Positions 1 to 10,340 of a stretch of 61,843 bases of DNA are shown here, one piece after another. A program made the translations under genes and the position numbers. Below the pieces are notes generated by a model, which searched no databases, was not told the DNA's origin, and saw only the letters and a list, made by a program, of their open reading frames with translations. The stretch comes from Acidithiobacillus marinus (lineage in GTDB: Bacteria > Pseudomonadota > Gammaproteobacteria > Acidithiobacillales > Acidithiobacillaceae). How positions within the stretch are numbered: the stretch's first letter is position 1; every line of letters starts with the position of its first letter. Location: contig NZ_MXAV01000004.1 of the NCBI RefSeq assembly GCF_002847505.1, positions 225,001-286,843 of the forward strand, written 5' to 3'.

Positions 1-2
1 CC

Positions 3-254
3 ATCAACGGCGCTTATCGTCTGGAAGTTTCCAGCCCCGGACTGGATCGACCATTGAAAACCCTGCGGGATTTTGAACGTTTTCAGGGAGAGAATGCGGA
101 AGTGCATTTGCACGGATTGCATCTGGGTCGACGTCGCCTACTGGGGGTTTTACAGGGGCTGGAGGACCAGAAAGTGGTCATTGAAAATAATGAGGGGCGC
201 TGGTTGCTAGCGCTGGATGATATACACAAGGCAAAGCTGGTACCCCAATGGTAA
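3..254 (+). CDS. rimP: Ribosome maturation factor RimP, C-terminal part (5' end outside window)
   Basis: The frame is open from the left edge and ends at TAA. The residues match the RimP middle and C-terminal region: a VSSPGLDRPL motif followed by a small beta-rich SH3-like domain ending ALDDIHKAKLVPQW. RimP acts in 30S subunit maturation. It sits 30 bp upstream of nusA, the classical proteobacterial order rimP-nusA-infB. Only about 83 residues are visible, so the true start is unknown; the identity rests on the motif plus the operon context. Confidence 0.93.
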   Translation: MNGAYRLEVSSPGLDRPLKTLRDFERFQGENAEVHLHGLHLGRRRLLGVLQGLEDQKVVIENNEGRWLLALDDIHKAKLVPQW

Positions 255-284
255 AGGGACGGATATGCAGAGAGGAGCAAGTCA

Positions 285-1766
285 ATGAGTCGTGAACTTC
301 TTTATCTGGCGGATGCCGTCGCCCATGAGAAGGATGTGGATCGGGAGGTTATTTTTCAAGCTCTGGAAGCTTCTCTGGTATCTGCGTCCAAGAAAAAATA
401 TGGGGCGGACTGGCATGTTGTGGTGGATGTAGATCGCAAGACGGGAGATTACGTCACCCGACGTCTGTGGGAAGTGGTGGCCGATGATGCGGACGAATTT
501 GATGCAGACATACACATCCGTTTGCAAGATGCTCAGGCGCTGCGCCCCGATGTAGAGCTGGGTGGATTTGTCGAGGAAGTGCTACCACCAGTCGAGTTTG
601 GTCGCATTGCCGCCCAGACCGCCAAGCAAGTGATTGTCCAGAAGGTGCGCGATGCTGAGCGTGACCGGATAGTTTCCGACTTTGCCCTGCGTAAGGGTGA
701 GATCATAAGCGGCCTCGTCAAACGTATGGAAAAAGGCAATGCCATTGTCGATATGGGCAGAGCGGAAGCATTGCTGGCCAAAGAGGAAATGATGCCGCGT
801 GAAGCCATCCGTCCCGGCGATCGGGTCAAGGCCCATCTCCAGGATGTGCGCCGGGTGCAGCGCGGTCCGCAGTTGTTCCTGTCGCGGATCAGTCCGGAAT
901 TGCTGATCAAACTGTTCGCCCAGGAAGTGCCGGAGATTGGCAACGGGATGATTGAAATTATGGGAGCTGCGCGCGATCCCGGCTTGCGTGCGAAGTTGGC
1001 GGTGCGCTCCAATGATCCCCGGGTGGATCCGGTCGGCGCTTGCGTCGGCCTGCGCGGGAATCGGGTCCAGACCGTCATCAATGAACTGAAGGGGGAACGC
1101 ATTGATATTGTCATCTGGTCTGCTGATCCGGCCAGCTATGTGATCAATGCACTGTCACCGGCAGAAGTGTCGAGTATTGTGGTGGATGAAAACACGCACA
1201 GTATGGACGTGGTGGTGGATTCTGAAAATCTCTCCCAGGCCATTGGTCGTGGTGGTCAGAACGTCCGTCTGGCGACTCAGTTGACGGGTTGGACCATCAA
1301 CATCCTGACGGAAGAAGAGGCCCAGGCCAAAAGAGATGAGGAAGATGCCAAATTCCTCAACCATTTCATTCAGGAGCTCGGGGTGGACGAGGATCTGGCG
1401 CAACTGCTGGTCAGTGAAGGTTTCACCTCCTTGGAAGAAGTCGCCTATGTGCCCGTCGCCGAAATGATCGAAATCGAAGGGCTCGACGAGGAACTCGTCG
1501 GGGAATTACGCCGGCGGGCGCGAGATGTACTTTTGAATAAAGCCATTGCCCAGGAAGAACAAGTCGCCCTCAGCCAACCCGCCGAGGATCTGCTGCAACT
1601 GAAAGGCATGGACAAGGGTCTTGCCCATTTGCTGGCCAGTAAGGGGGTGGTGACTGCCGAAGATTTGGCAGAACTAGCTGCCAGTGAACTATGCGAGATG
1701 GTCGGTATTGAAGAAGAACGGGCCAAGGCCCTGATTCTGGAGGCGCGTGCGCCCTGGTTTGCTTGA
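285..1766 (+). CDS. nusA: Transcription termination/antitermination factor NusA
   Basis: At 493 aa this is the usual length for gamma-proteobacterial NusA. An N-terminal RNA-polymerase-binding domain (about 1-125) is followed by an S1 domain (about 136-200, starting GEIISGLV), two KH domains (the second with AIGRGGQNVRLA) and two C-terminal acidic helix-hairpin-helix repeats (about 360-425 and 435-490). The tandem C-terminal repeats are the type that in E. coli contact RNAP alpha and the lambda N protein. The ATG is preceded by GAGGAG. The gene lies between rimP and infB and is probably cotranscribed with both. It modulates pausing, termination and antitermination. Confidence 0.97.
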   Translation: MSRELLYLADAVAHEKDVDREVIFQALEASLVSASKKKYGADWHVVVDVDRKTGDYVTRRLWEVVADDADEFDADIHIRLQDAQALRPDVELGGFVEEVLPPVEFGRIAAQTAKQVIVQKVRDAERDRIVSDFALRKGEIISGLVKRMEKGNAIVDMGRAEALLAKEEMMPREAIRPGDRVKAHLQDVRRVQRGPQLFLSRISPELLIKLFAQEVPEIGNGMIEIMGAARDPGLRAKLAVRSNDPRVDPVGACVGLRGNRVQTVINELKGERIDIVIWSADPASYVINALSPAEVSSIVVDENTHSMDVVVDSENLSQAIGRGGQNVRLATQLTGWTINILTEEEAQAKRDEEDAKFLNHFIQELGVDEDLAQLLVSEGFTSLEEVAYVPVAEMIEIEGLDEELVGELRRRARDVLLNKAIAQEEQVALSQPAEDLLQLKGMDKGLAHLLASKGVVTAEDLAELAASELCEMVGIEEERAKALILEARAPWFA

Positions 1767-1817
1767 TACAACCCTGTAACGCATTGTGCGAACAAGTGGT
1801 TTTGGAGAAAGAGGATT

Positions 1818-4424
1818 ATGACGGTAACTGTCGCCAATTTTGCAGCTGAATTAGGTGTAACCGATGCGCGCTTGTTGGAGCAGTTGAATGCTGCGGGCAT
1901 CAAGAAGAAAACAGCCGAGGATCCGGTCACGGAAGAGGATAAGCATCGGCTGCTGGCTTCGTTGCGCAGCGCTCATGGAGAAGGCGGGGGTGAGCTGCGG
2001 CGCATCACGCTGAATCGTACCAGCACTTCGGAAATCAAGCAGTCTGTGGGTGCGGGTAAATCGCGCACTGTACAGGTGGAAGTCCGCCGCAAACGCACCT
2101 ATGTCAAACGCGAAGTGGCCGTGGAAGAACCTGTCGAACAGGCACCGATAGCAGAACGTCCTGTTGCTGAACCAGAAAATGTGGTTGAGCAGAAAGTGCC
2201 TGAACCTGAGACCGTAGCGACTCCGGTAGAAGTGCCGGCTGTGGAAACTGCCCACGAAGCTGCGGCAACGGTAGCACCAGAGTCTGAAAAAACAGTAGCA
2301 GCTGCGGAGGTCGAGGCGCATCAGGTTGAGACTGCGCGAGCCCCGGATAACCGTTCGCGTGGCGAAGGACAGGCAGATGCTGAGCGTCCCGCTACCGGGC
2401 GTACTCCCCCTGAACGGAATCGTGCACCAGTCAATGAGCGTCCGCGTCCTGCCGTGGCAGCTCCGGCCAAGGCCCCAGCGAGTCCGCCTCGTGGCAAGAA
2501 AACCGGTCCGGCTGGGCGTAGCGATGATGACCGGGCCGGTCGGCGTGGTGTGCGCCGCAATGAGGACGGTGGCAATGCCGAAGCTCTGGCCCGTCGCCGC
2601 AAACCTGGGGACAAGAAAAACCGCAATCGTGGCGGGCAGATGGGCAATGAAGCTGTCATGGCTCCGGTCATTCGTGAAGTGGCTGTTCCGGAAACCATTA
2701 CTGTAGGTGAGTTGGCCAGCCGGATGGCGATCAAGGCCACCGATGTCATCAGGGCCATGATGAAAATGGGGGTGATGGCTACCATCAATCAGGTGATTGA
2801 CCAGGAAACGGCAGCTATTGTGGTCGAAGAATTGGGGCATAAAGTCAAAATGGTTGCCATGACCAGCCCCGAAGCCTTCCTGATGGATGAAGGTCCGTCG
2901 GAAACGCCCATCATGCTGCGCCGGCCTCCGGTAGTCACGGTGATGGGGCATGTGGATCATGGTAAAACCTCGTTGCTGGATCGTATACGATCCGCCCAGG
3001 TTGCCAGTGGCGAAGCGGGTGGGATTACACAGCATATTGGTGCCTACCATGTGGAAACGCCCAAAGGGATGGTCACCTTTCTCGATACGCCGGGTCATGA
3101 GGCGTTTACGGCCATGCGTGCCCGTGGTGCCCAGGCCACAGATATTGTGATATTGGTGGTGGCCGCTGATGATGGCGTCATGCCCCAAACCATTGAAGCC
3201 ATTCACCATGCTAAAGCGGCACAGGTACCCATCGTGGTGGCGGTCAACAAGATCGACAAGCCGGGTGTGGATCCCGAGCGTATTCGTCAGGAACTGGCGG
3301 GTCACGAGGTGGTTCCCGAAGAATGGGGTGGTGATACCCAGTTTGTGAATGTGTCGGCCAAGGCGGGTCTGCATATCGATGACCTGCTGGACGCCATTTT
3401 GCTGCAGGCGGAAATGCTGGAATTGGATGTGCAGAGTAATGGTCCCGCCAAGGGCGTGGTCATCGAATCGCGTCTGGATCGTGGACGTGGCGTGGTGGCC
3501 ACTGTGTTGGTCCGGCAGGGAACCCTGCATGCCGGCGATATGCTCCTGGCCGGGGCTCAGTTCGGGCGTATCAAGGCATTGGTCAACGATGCCGGGCAGA
3601 ATACCCAGGATGTCGGCCCTGGTTTGCCAGCTGAAGTCCTCGGCCTCAGCGATGTTCCTCATGCGGGCGACGAGGTCGTGGTCGTGGCCGACGAACGCAA
3701 GGCCCGGGAAGTGGCATTGTTCCGGCAGGGCAAGTTCCGCGATGTGCGGCTGGCCAAAAACCAGAAGGCATCGCTGGAAAGTCTCTTCGAAGCGGCCGCA
3801 GATGGTCAGTTGCAGCAGTTGAACCTGTTGATCAAGGCCGACGTGCAAGGTTCGGTGGAGGCCTTGACCACGACGCTGGAACGCCTTTCTACCTCCGAAG
3901 TGAAAGTTACGGTCATCCATTCGGGGGTCGGAGGCATTACAGAATCGGACGTGAATCTGGCGGCCGCATCCCAGGCGGTGGTTATCGGTTTCAACGTCCG
4001 GGCCGAAGCCCAGGCGCGGCGGCTCATTGAAAGTACCGGTGTGGACGTCCGTTATCACAGCGTCATTTATGACGCAGTGGATGAAGTCAAGGCAGCCATG
4101 AGCGGGATGCTGGCTCCGGAAATTCGTGAAAAAATCATAGGTCATGCCGAAGTGCGGGAAACCTTCCGGGTTCCCAAGGTGGGAACCATTGCCGGGTGTA
4201 TGGTGACTGATGGTGTGGTGCGGCGCAATGCCAAGGTCCGGGTGCTGCGTCAGGATGTGGTGATTCACAGCGGTGAAATGGATTCGCTGCGCCGCTTCAA
4301 AGACGACGCCAAGGAAGTCCGGGAGGGTTTCGAGTGCGGTATCGGTCTGCGCAATTTCAATGACCTCAAGAACGGAGACGTGATTGAGGCCTTCGAAACC
4401 ACTGAAGTCGCGCGTACGGTCTAG
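1818..4424 (+). CDS. infB: Translation initiation factor IF-2
   Basis: An 868-aa GTPase that places initiator fMet-tRNA on the 30S subunit. An N-terminal IF2-N fold (about 1-50) is followed by a long, charged, low-complexity linker rich in Glu/Val/Pro/Ala and then Arg (about 70-285). A second IF2-N domain precedes the G domain, whose G1 motif GHVDHGKT is near residues 377-384, with DTPGHEAF and NKIDKPG following. Domains II, III and C2 complete the protein. A GGAGAAAGAGG ribosome-binding site lies just before the ATG. It is 51 bp from nusA and 3 bp from rbfA. The linker is lineage-variable, as usual in IF-2. Confidence 0.98.
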   Translation: MTVTVANFAAELGVTDARLLEQLNAAGIKKKTAEDPVTEEDKHRLLASLRSAHGEGGGELRRITLNRTSTSEIKQSVGAGKSRTVQVEVRRKRTYVKREVAVEEPVEQAPIAERPVAEPENVVEQKVPEPETVATPVEVPAVETAHEAAATVAPESEKTVAAAEVEAHQVETARAPDNRSRGEGQADAERPATGRTPPERNRAPVNERPRPAVAAPAKAPASPPRGKKTGPAGRSDDDRAGRRGVRRNEDGGNAEALARRRKPGDKKNRNRGGQMGNEAVMAPVIREVAVPETITVGELASRMAIKATDVIRAMMKMGVMATINQVIDQETAAIVVEELGHKVKMVAMTSPEAFLMDEGPSETPIMLRRPPVVTVMGHVDHGKTSLLDRIRSAQVASGEAGGITQHIGAYHVETPKGMVTFLDTPGHEAFTAMRARGAQATDIVILVVAADDGVMPQTIEAIHHAKAAQVPIVVAVNKIDKPGVDPERIRQELAGHEVVPEEWGGDTQFVNVSAKAGLHIDDLLDAILLQAEMLELDVQSNGPAKGVVIESRLDRGRGVVATVLVRQGTLHAGDMLLAGAQFGRIKALVNDAGQNTQDVGPGLPAEVLGLSDVPHAGDEVVVVADERKAREVALFRQGKFRDVRLAKNQKASLESLFEAAADGQLQQLNLLIKADVQGSVEALTTTLERLSTSEVKVTVIHSGVGGITESDVNLAAASQAVVIGFNVRAEAQARRLIESTGVDVRYHSVIYDAVDEVKAAMSGMLAPEIREKIIGHAEVRETFRVPKVGTIAGCMVTDGVVRRNAKVRVLRQDVVIHSGEMDSLRRFKDDAKEVREGFECGIGLRNFNDLKNGDVIEAFETTEVARTV

Positions 4425-4427
4425 GGG

Positions 4428-4817
4428 TTGGCGTTGCAGCATACACATCGTGCCTATCCGCGTGGCGCCCGGGTTTCTCACCTGCTGCGCGAAGAAATCG
4501 CGGCCTTGTTGCGGGAGTTGCACGGCTTGCCGGCAGATCTGACACTCTTGCCGCCCACGATTACCATGGTCGATCTGCCTGCGGATATGCGTTCGGCGAC
4601 GGTGTTCTTTTCCTTGATGGATGGTCCCGAGCACGCCGAGCGGGTGCGGCATGCGCTGGATGCCCGGGCTGGTGAGATGCGCCAGATCCTAGGGAAGCGT
4701 CTGGCCCTGCGGCGCATCCCACCCCTGCATTTTATCTATGACGCCCGCTTTGATCGGGGCGCGGAAATGGCTGAAATTCTCGCTCATTTGCCGCCTGCCC
4801 CAGACGAGGAGGTGTGA
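4428..4817 (+). CDS. rbfA: 30S ribosome-binding factor RbfA
   Basis: A 129-aa single KH-like protein, normal in size for RbfA, which binds the 30S subunit and supports late 16S 5'-end maturation and cold adaptation. Visible family features are RGARVSHLLREEIAALL near the N-terminus and ATVFFSLMDG in the core. The likely start is TTG at 4428, or a second in-frame TTG at 4434; no ATG lies near the expected N-terminus, so a non-ATG start seems real. The gene begins 3 bp after the infB stop and its end abuts truB, so translation is probably coupled. Confidence 0.95.
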   Translation: MALQHTHRAYPRGARVSHLLREEIAALLRELHGLPADLTLLPPTITMVDLPADMRSATVFFSLMDGPEHAERVRHALDARAGEMRQILGKRLALRRIPPLHFIYDARFDRGAEMAEILAHLPPAPDEEV

Positions 4818-4819
4818 AT

Positions 4820-5701
4820 ATGTCCTGTCAGCACGGGCTGCTGCTCCTCGATAAACCTGAGGGTTTGACTTCCAATGCGGCTCTGCAAAGAGCTAAACGG
4901 ATTCTCGGCATCAAAAAGGCGGGACATACCGGCAGCCTGGATCCTATTGCCACCGGGCTGCTGGTATTGCTCTTCGGTGAGGCCACCAAGGTATCGGATT
5001 ACATCCTCAATGCCGACAAGTCCTACCGGGCAACCCTGCGACTGGGGCAGACGACCAATACCGGCGACCGCGAAGGCGAAATTCTGGAAGATAAGCCGGT
5101 GGCAGTGAACCGCGCTGACGTGGAAGCCATCCTTCCCCGTTTTCTCGGTGAAATTGCCCAGATTCCGCCCATGTATTCCGCGATCAAGCAAGGTGGCAAG
5201 CCCTTGTACGAGCTGGCGCGCAAAGGCATTGAAGTAGAAAGAGCGCCGCGTCAGGTACGCATAGACGGTTTGCGGCTGGTAGCATTGAGCGATAAGCGTC
5301 TGGTGGTGGATGTGGATTGCTCCAAAGGAACCTATATTCGCAGTCTGGCCATGGATCTGGGTACCGCCCTGGGTTGTGGCGCCCATGTCGAGGAATTGCG
5401 GCGCACTGTCACCGGCCCTTTTCGCATTGAGGATGCGTTGACGCTGGATGCCCTTGCGGAGAGTCACAAACAAGGGGAATGCCCCCTGAAGGCGATGGAT
5501 CTGGCCCTGGAATATCTGCCAGCCGTTACCCTCACAGAAAATACGGCATATTACTTGCGTCAGGGACAGGGGGTGGTGGTCGCTCACGCTCCCTCCCTGG
5601 GACGCATTCGCCTCTACGGTCCCGGGGAGCAGTTCCTGGGTTTGGGAGAGGTTATGGACGACGGAAAGGTGGCGCCGCGCCGCCTCATGAGCGTAAACTA
5701 G
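4820..5701 (+). CDS. truB: tRNA pseudouridine(55) synthase TruB
   Basis: Converts U55 to pseudouridine in the T-loop of tRNAs. The TruB signature is GHTGSLDPIATGLL, with the catalytic Asp at about residue 41. Downstream are KSYRATLRLGQTTNTGDREGE and a C-terminal PUA-like region. I chose ATG 4820 because GAGGAGG (4806-4812) lies 7 bp upstream; the in-frame GTG at 4814 would leave no spacing. Length is about 293 aa, slightly short of E. coli TruB. It is the fifth gene of the rimP-to-pnp operon. Confidence 0.96.
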   Translation: MSCQHGLLLLDKPEGLTSNAALQRAKRILGIKKAGHTGSLDPIATGLLVLLFGEATKVSDYILNADKSYRATLRLGQTTNTGDREGEILEDKPVAVNRADVEAILPRFLGEIAQIPPMYSAIKQGGKPLYELARKGIEVERAPRQVRIDGLRLVALSDKRLVVDVDCSKGTYIRSLAMDLGTALGCGAHVEELRRTVTGPFRIEDALTLDALAESHKQGECPLKAMDLALEYLPAVTLTENTAYYLRQGQGVVVAHAPSLGRIRLYGPGEQFLGLGEVMDDGKVAPRRLMSVN

Positions 5702-5740
5702 TGAGTATTGTTTTTTCAGAAGTTCCGAGGAGATGGAATT

Positions 5741-6010
5741 ATGTCGTTGTCGCGTGAAGTCAAAGCAGAAGTAGTTCAGGGTTATGCGACCCATGCCGGA
5801 GATACCGGTTCCCCCGAAGTGCAGGTAGCCCTGCTCACCACTCGTATTGAAGGATTGGCCGATCATTTCAAAAGCAACAAGCATGATCATCATTCCCGTC
5901 AGGGTTTGTTGAAGATGGTGGGTCAGCGTCGCAAGCTGCTCGATTATCTCAAGAAGCGGGATGTGAACCGTTATCGGACGCTGATTGAGCGTCTGGGTCT
6001 GCGCAAGTAA
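5741..6010 (+). CDS. rpsO: 30S ribosomal protein S15
   Basis: An 89-aa protein, the exact usual length of bacterial S15, which binds the 16S central domain early in 30S assembly. The sequence has [17 protein letters not shown], then [12 protein letters not shown]-like residues, then [16 protein letters not shown]. The ATG at 5741 has a GAGGAGA site 8 bp upstream; upstream in-frame codons would add a non-homologous extension. It sits between truB and pnp, as in many proteobacteria. Confidence 0.98.
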   Translation: MSLSREVKAEVVQGYATHAGDTGSPEVQVALLTTRIEGLADHFKSNKHDHHSRQGLLKMVGQRRKLLDYLKKRDVNRYRTLIERLGLRK

Positions 6011-6020
6011 GGAGAAGGTT

Positions 6021-8099
6021 TTGGCCATCATTCGGAAAGAGTTGGATTTCGGCGGGCAGCGCCTGCAGTTGGAGACGGGCCGCATGGCGCGTCAGGCCAA
6101 TGGAGCAGTGCTGGTATCCAGTGGCGATACGGTGGTACTGGTGACGGCCGTAGGCCGCCGAGAAGTCAAACCGGGCCAGGATTTCTTTCCGTTGACGGTC
6201 AATTATCAGGAAAAAGCCTATTCCGCAGGGAAAATTCCCGGTGGGTTCTTCAAGCGGGAAGGACGGCCGACGGAAAAGGAAACCCTCACCTCCCGTTTGA
6301 TTGATCGCCCCATCCGTCCCTTGTTTCCGAAAGGATTCATGAATGAAGTGCAGGTGATTGCAACTGTACTTTCCGTGGATCGGGATCAGGATCCGGACAT
6401 TCTGGCCATGGTCGGCGCTTCCGCCGCTCTGGCCATTTCCGGTATTCCTTTTCAGGGACCGCTGGGTGCCGCGCGGGTAGGATACATCAACGGCCAATAT
6501 GTGCTGAATCCGGGCTATGCGCAATTGGCCGAATCGCAGCTGGATCTGGTGGTGGCCGGTACCCGCCATGCGGTATTGATGGTGGAATCCGAAGCCCAGC
6601 AGCTATCTGAAGAGGTCATGCTGGAGGCGGTGATGTATGGTCACGCGGGATTCCAGCCGGTGATTGAAACCATTGCCGCCCTGGCCAGCGAAGTGGGCAA
6701 TCCTGCCTGGGACTGGGTAGCTCCCGTTGCCGATGCAGCCCTGGGTGAGGCCGTGCAGGCCAAGGCCTCGGGCTTGTTGCAGGAAGCCTATTCCCTGGTG
6801 GAAAAACAGGCCCGCAGCCAAAAACTCGAAGCTATCCAGCAGTCCATGGTGGCGGAATTTGCCAGCGAAGATGCCCAGCGTGCCGATATGGTGCGGAGTT
6901 TTGTCAAGAAAATCGAAACCGGCATTGTCCGGGGCCGGATTCTCGATGGAGCGCCGCGTATTGACGGGCGCGACACCAAAACCGTGCGGCCCATTACCAT
7001 TGAGGCGGGAGTATTGCCCCGCACCCATGGTTCGGCGCTGTTTACCCGGGGAGAAACCCAGGCATTGGTTATCGCCACCCTGGGGACCAAGGGCGATGAG
7101 CAAATCATTGATGCCTTGCAGGGGGAAAGTCGAGACCGCTTCATGCTCCATTATAATTTCCCGCCATTTTCCACGGGTGAAACCGGCATGGTGGGTTCTC
7201 CCAAGCGTCGGGAAATTGGCCATGGACGGTTGGCAAAAAGAGCCATAGCGGCGGTGTTGCCAGAACCCGGTGAGTTTCCTTACAGCTTGCGGGTGGTTTC
7301 GGAAGTGCTCGAATCCAATGGTTCATCCAGTATGGCGACGGTCTGTGGTGCCTCTCTGGCGTTGATGGACGCCGGTGTGCCGCTGAAGGCGCCAGTCGCC
7401 GGGGTCGCCATGGGACTGATCAAGGATGGCGAGCGTTTTGCGGTATTGACCGATATTCTCGGAGATGAAGATCATCTGGGCGATATGGATTTCAAGGTGG
7501 CCGGAACGGAACAAGGGGTTACGGCCCTGCAGATGGACATCAAAATTGATGGGATTACCCGCGAAATCATGGCGAAGGCCTTGCAGCAGGCCCATGCCGG
7601 ACGCATTCACATACTGGGTCTGATGAATGCCGTGCTTGGTCAGGGACGAGTGGAACTTTCGGATAACGCGCCACGCATTATCACCATGCACATCAATCCG
7701 GACAAAATCCGCGATGTGATCGGACCGGGAGGCAAGGTCATCCGCGCCCTGACCGAAGAAACCGGTGCCGCCATTGATATTCAGGATAATGGTACGGTGA
7801 CCATTGCTACGGTGGACAGTGAGGCGGGTGCTACCGCGCGGCGGCGGATCGAGCTGCTGACCGCAGAAGTGCAGGTGGATACCATTTATGACGGCAAGGT
7901 TGCCAAGATCATGGACTTTGGTGCCTTTGTAACGATTCTGCCGGGTCGCGATGGCCTGCTGCATATTTCCCAGATCAGCAGCGAGCGGGTCAGTGATGTG
8001 CATGACTATCTCAAGGAAGGGCAGGCCGTGCGGGTCAAAGTCCTGGAAGTGGATCGCCAGGGCAAAATCAAGCTGAGCATGAAGGATATTACCCAATAA
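6021..8099 (+). CDS. pnp: Polyribonucleotide nucleotidyltransferase (PNPase)
   Basis: A 3'-to-5' phosphorolytic exoribonuclease and degradosome component of 692 aa. The order is RNase PH domain 1, an all-alpha linker, RNase PH domain 2 ([26 protein letters not shown]), a KH domain with [10 protein letters not shown], and a C-terminal S1 domain ending [11 protein letters not shown]. The start is taken as TTG 6021, 10 bp after the rpsO stop with GGAGAAGG just upstream. The next in-frame ATG (6083) would delete the conserved N-terminal strand. It closes the operon, followed by a strong hairpin at 8131-8159. Confidence 0.97.
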   Translation: MAIIRKELDFGGQRLQLETGRMARQANGAVLVSSGDTVVLVTAVGRREVKPGQDFFPLTVNYQEKAYSAGKIPGGFFKREGRPTEKETLTSRLIDRPIRPLFPKGFMNEVQVIATVLSVDRDQDPDILAMVGASAALAISGIPFQGPLGAARVGYINGQYVLNPGYAQLAESQLDLVVAGTRHAVLMVESEAQQLSEEVMLEAVMYGHAGFQPVIETIAALASEVGNPAWDWVAPVADAALGEAVQAKASGLLQEAYSLVEKQARSQKLEAIQQSMVAEFASEDAQRADMVRSFVKKIETGIVRGRILDGAPRIDGRDTKTVRPITIEAGVLPRTHGSALFTRGETQALVIATLGTKGDEQIIDALQGESRDRFMLHYNFPPFSTGETGMVGSPKRREIGHGRLAKRAIAAVLPEPGEFPYSLRVVSEVLESNGSSSMATVCGASLALMDAGVPLKAPVAGVAMGLIKDGERFAVLTDILGDEDHLGDMDFKVAGTEQGVTALQMDIKIDGITREIMAKALQQAHAGRIHILGLMNAVLGQGRVELSDNAPRIITMHINPDKIRDVIGPGGKVIRALTEETGAAIDIQDNGTVTIATVDSEAGATARRRIELLTAEVQVDTIYDGKVAKIMDFGAFVTILPGRDGLLHISQISSERVSDVHDYLKEGQAVRVKVLEVDRQGKIKLSMKDITQ

Positions 8100-8130
8100 T
8101 TTCTGGCTGGTATTCCCTTTGGTATCAGAG

Positions 8131-8168
8131 CAGGGGTGGACTGCAGGTGTCCACCCCTGTTTGCATTT
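8131..8168 (+). terminator. Putative terminator after pnp
   Basis: A perfect 10-bp stem (CAGGGGTGGA at 8131-8140 pairing with TCCACCCCTG at 8150-8159) with a 9-nt loop, followed by TTTGCATTTT. It lies 31 bp past the pnp stop and before the M16 peptidase gene. The T-run is interrupted, so it may be only partly intrinsic or may serve as an mRNA-stabilising stem. Confidence 0.7.
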
Positions 8169-8232
8169 TCTGCCTGCGCGGGAAAGACATGCAAAAACTT
8201 TTCCATTGTCGCATTAACGGGTATGTATTGCT

Positions 8233-9480
8233 GTGATTAAAACTGTGGAAGCTTCGGTGACTACCCTGGATAACGGGGTGGTGGTGTTGAGCGAGCGCTT
8301 GCCGGGCCGGCAGAGTGTGGCGCTGTCCCTGACTCTGGGTAATGGCAGTCGGGATCAGCAAGACGATGAAAATGGGTTTGCCCATTTGCTGGAGCACATG
8401 CTGTTCAAGGGCAGTACTGAAAGAGACGGCGATGCCCTGAATGCCGCGATGGAATCCCTGGGAGGGACCATCAATGCGTTTACGGATCGTGAGAGCACGG
8501 TGTTTCACGGGACCGTTCTGGCAGAAGATGCCCGGGATGCTTTTGCCTTGCTCAGTGAAATGCTGACTCGGCCACGCTTTGCCCATGAGGATTTGCGCCT
8601 GGAAAAGCAGGTGGTGGCTCAGGAAGCGGCCATGGCGGCTGAAGATCTGGAGGACTGGGTACAGGAACGCGCCCTGCTGGAAATTTGGGGTGAACATCCC
8701 CTGGCCTGGCCGGTACTGGGCAAGGCTCAGTGTATTCGTACAGCCAGCCGCAAACGCCTGCAGGCCTACCATGAAAGAGTACTGGCGGAAGCGCCACTGA
8801 TTGTTACCGCCGTAGGGGATGTGGTTCATGAACGATACTGTGAATGGGCGCAGCAGGCATTTCCGGGAGGGCGACGTCCCGCCTCGGTGATGAATTCCCG
8901 CGTACCGCCCCGGTTTCAGTCCGGCAGAAAAAGTATCCGCCGCACCGAAGCGCGTCAGGCCCATCTGGTCTGGATGGCCCCGGCCTGTGCGGTAGAATCG
9001 CCGGATTATCTGGCCCATGTGCTGGCCAATGCCATTCTGGGTGGAGGTACGGCCTCTTATCTGTTTCGCGAGTTACGGGAAAGACGCGGCTTGGCGTATC
9101 AGGTATTTTCCCATCTGGATGCCTTGCGCGACTGCGGCGAATGGTCCTTGTACATAGCCACTCCTGAAGACAAGGCCCATGAAGCAGGCAAGGCCATGGC
9201 GGAAGTGCTGGCGAAGCTCTTAAGTGAAGGCCCGAGCCCGGCAGATATGGACTGGGCCAAACGCAGCTTGCGGATCCAGTTGTTACTGGCCCAGGAAGAT
9301 GCCGAACTGCGCATGAGCCGGTTGGCGCGGCAATGGTTGTACTTGGGGCGTTTGCAATCCGCCGAAACTTCCTTGCAGCAACTGGAGGCTGTGGATGCCG
9401 CCATGGTGCGTCGGGTATTGCGTGCGGCCTGGGAACAGCGCTTTGAACTCCATTGCCTGCCATTCCGCCGGCCAGGCTGA
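8233..9480 (+). CDS. M16-family zinc metallopeptidase (processing-peptidase-like)
   Basis: A 415-aa protein resembling the mitochondrial-processing-peptidase beta/PqqL type. The inverted zinc motif HLLEH is at residues 51-55, and the third ligand is expected in the Glu-rich stretch near residue 131 (EKQVVAQEAAMAAED). The C-terminal half carries the inactive M16 domain with the GGGTASYLFRELRERRGLAYQV signature. The start is GTG 8233; a near ATG is out of frame. There is no signal peptide, so it is probably cytoplasmic. It lies alone after the pnp terminator and convergent to gloB. Its substrate cannot be told from sequence. Confidence 0.88.
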   Translation: MIKTVEASVTTLDNGVVVLSERLPGRQSVALSLTLGNGSRDQQDDENGFAHLLEHMLFKGSTERDGDALNAAMESLGGTINAFTDRESTVFHGTVLAEDARDAFALLSEMLTRPRFAHEDLRLEKQVVAQEAAMAAEDLEDWVQERALLEIWGEHPLAWPVLGKAQCIRTASRKRLQAYHERVLAEAPLIVTAVGDVVHERYCEWAQQAFPGGRRPASVMNSRVPPRFQSGRKSIRRTEARQAHLVWMAPACAVESPDYLAHVLANAILGGGTASYLFRELRERRGLAYQVFSHLDALRDCGEWSLYIATPEDKAHEAGKAMAEVLAKLLSEGPSPADMDWAKRSLRIQLLLAQEDAELRMSRLARQWLYLGRLQSAETSLQQLEAVDAAMVRRVLRAAWEQRFELHCLPFRRPG

Positions 9481-9488
9481 AAGCGGGG

Positions 9489-10238
9489 CTAAAACTGGTC
9501 TTTCCAGCACCGCAGAGTAGTGAATACGGACAAGGGGCTGCCATCACAGTCCGGATCAAACTGTTGAGCACTGGCGATCAGCGCGGGCACATGACAGCGT
9601 AAAAAGGGATTGCTGGCGCATTCCAGGCCAATGCTCGACGGCAAGCTGGGTTCGCCGGCATCGCGTTGCTGGCGGACAAGCATTTGGCGCTGCTGAATGA
9701 CCGGATTTTCCGGATCAACCAAGGCGGCAAAGCGTAAATTATTCTGGGTGTATTCATGGGCACAATAAACGCGGGTGGCAGCAGGAAGAGTGGCCAGTTG
9801 TTGCAGGCTTTGAAACAGCATTTCGGGAGTCCCCTCAAATAGCCTGCCACAACCAGCGGCAAAGAGGGTATCGCCACAAAACAGGGACTGACTCCAGACA
9901 TAGGCAAGATGATCCCGGGTATGGCCAGGCACTTCGAGAACACTGAGTTCGGCTGCAGCAATGGTCAGCTTGCCAGCATGAACCGGGTGCGTGAGGGCCG
10001 GAATGCGGTCATTGGCGCCATAGACGGGAATTGCAAAATGCCTGGCCAGCGCCGCTACTCCACCCGTATGGTCCGGATGGTGGTGGGTACATAAAATGGC
10101 CGTTGGTTTCATCTGGCGTTGGTCCAGCCAGGAAAAAACCGGATCGGCGCTGCCGGGATCGACTACCCAGATTCCGGCGCGGCTCTCCAGCACATAAATG
10201 TAATTATCGGCAAAAGCAGGAATGAAATGCACAGACAT
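9489..10238 (-). CDS. gloB: Hydroxyacylglutathione hydrolase (glyoxalase II)
   Basis: Hydrolyses S-lactoylglutathione to D-lactate and glutathione, the second step of methylglyoxal detoxification. It is a metallo-beta-lactamase-fold enzyme of 249 aa. The metal motif THHHPDHTGG (residues 51-60) gives His52, His54, Asp56 and His57; downstream are FCGDTLF and YCAHEYTQNNLRFA. I chose the ATG at 10238 (MSVHFIPAFADNYIYVL), which matches the family N-terminus; the open frame upstream is not homologous. It is divergent from the methyltransferase gene, and its partner gloA lies 4 kb away on the same strand. Confidence 0.95.
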   Translation of the reverse strand: MSVHFIPAFADNYIYVLESRAGIWVVDPGSADPVFSWLDQRQMKPTAILCTHHHPDHTGGVAALARHFAIPVYGANDRIPALTHPVHAGKLTIAAAELSVLEVPGHTRDHLAYVWSQSLFCGDTLFAAGCGRLFEGTPEMLFQSLQQLATLPAATRVYCAHEYTQNNLRFAALVDPENPVIQQRQMLVRQQRDAGEPSLPSSIGLECASNPFLRCHVPALIASAQQFDPDCDGSPLSVFTTLRCWKDQF

Positions 10239-10258
10239 GTTTGGTTCTCGGCACAAGC

Positions 10259-10287
10259 GCGTTACCATAAGCCTACTCTGGTAATGC
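10259..10287. promoter_or_regulatory. Inverted repeat in the gloB/methyltransferase divergent region
   Basis: GCGTTACCA (10259-10267) and TGGTAATGC (10279-10287) are inverted copies matching at 8 of 9 positions, with centres 20 bp apart, about two helical turns. It lies between the divergent starts of gloB (10238) and the methyltransferase (10341). It could be an operator for a dimeric regulator or a hairpin in one 5' leader; no T-run follows, so a terminator is unlikely. Confidence 0.4.
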
Positions 10288-10340
10288 TTTGGGGTCACGT
10301 ACACTGGTGTGTCTGGATATTGTGAAGCGGTTTTACTGAA

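Noticed and set aside
1851-4652. 933-aa open frame on the minus strand opposite infB.
   Set aside because: It is a shadow of the infB coding sequence with His/Gly/Arg-rich composition and no domain; long antisense frames are common in GC-rich genes.
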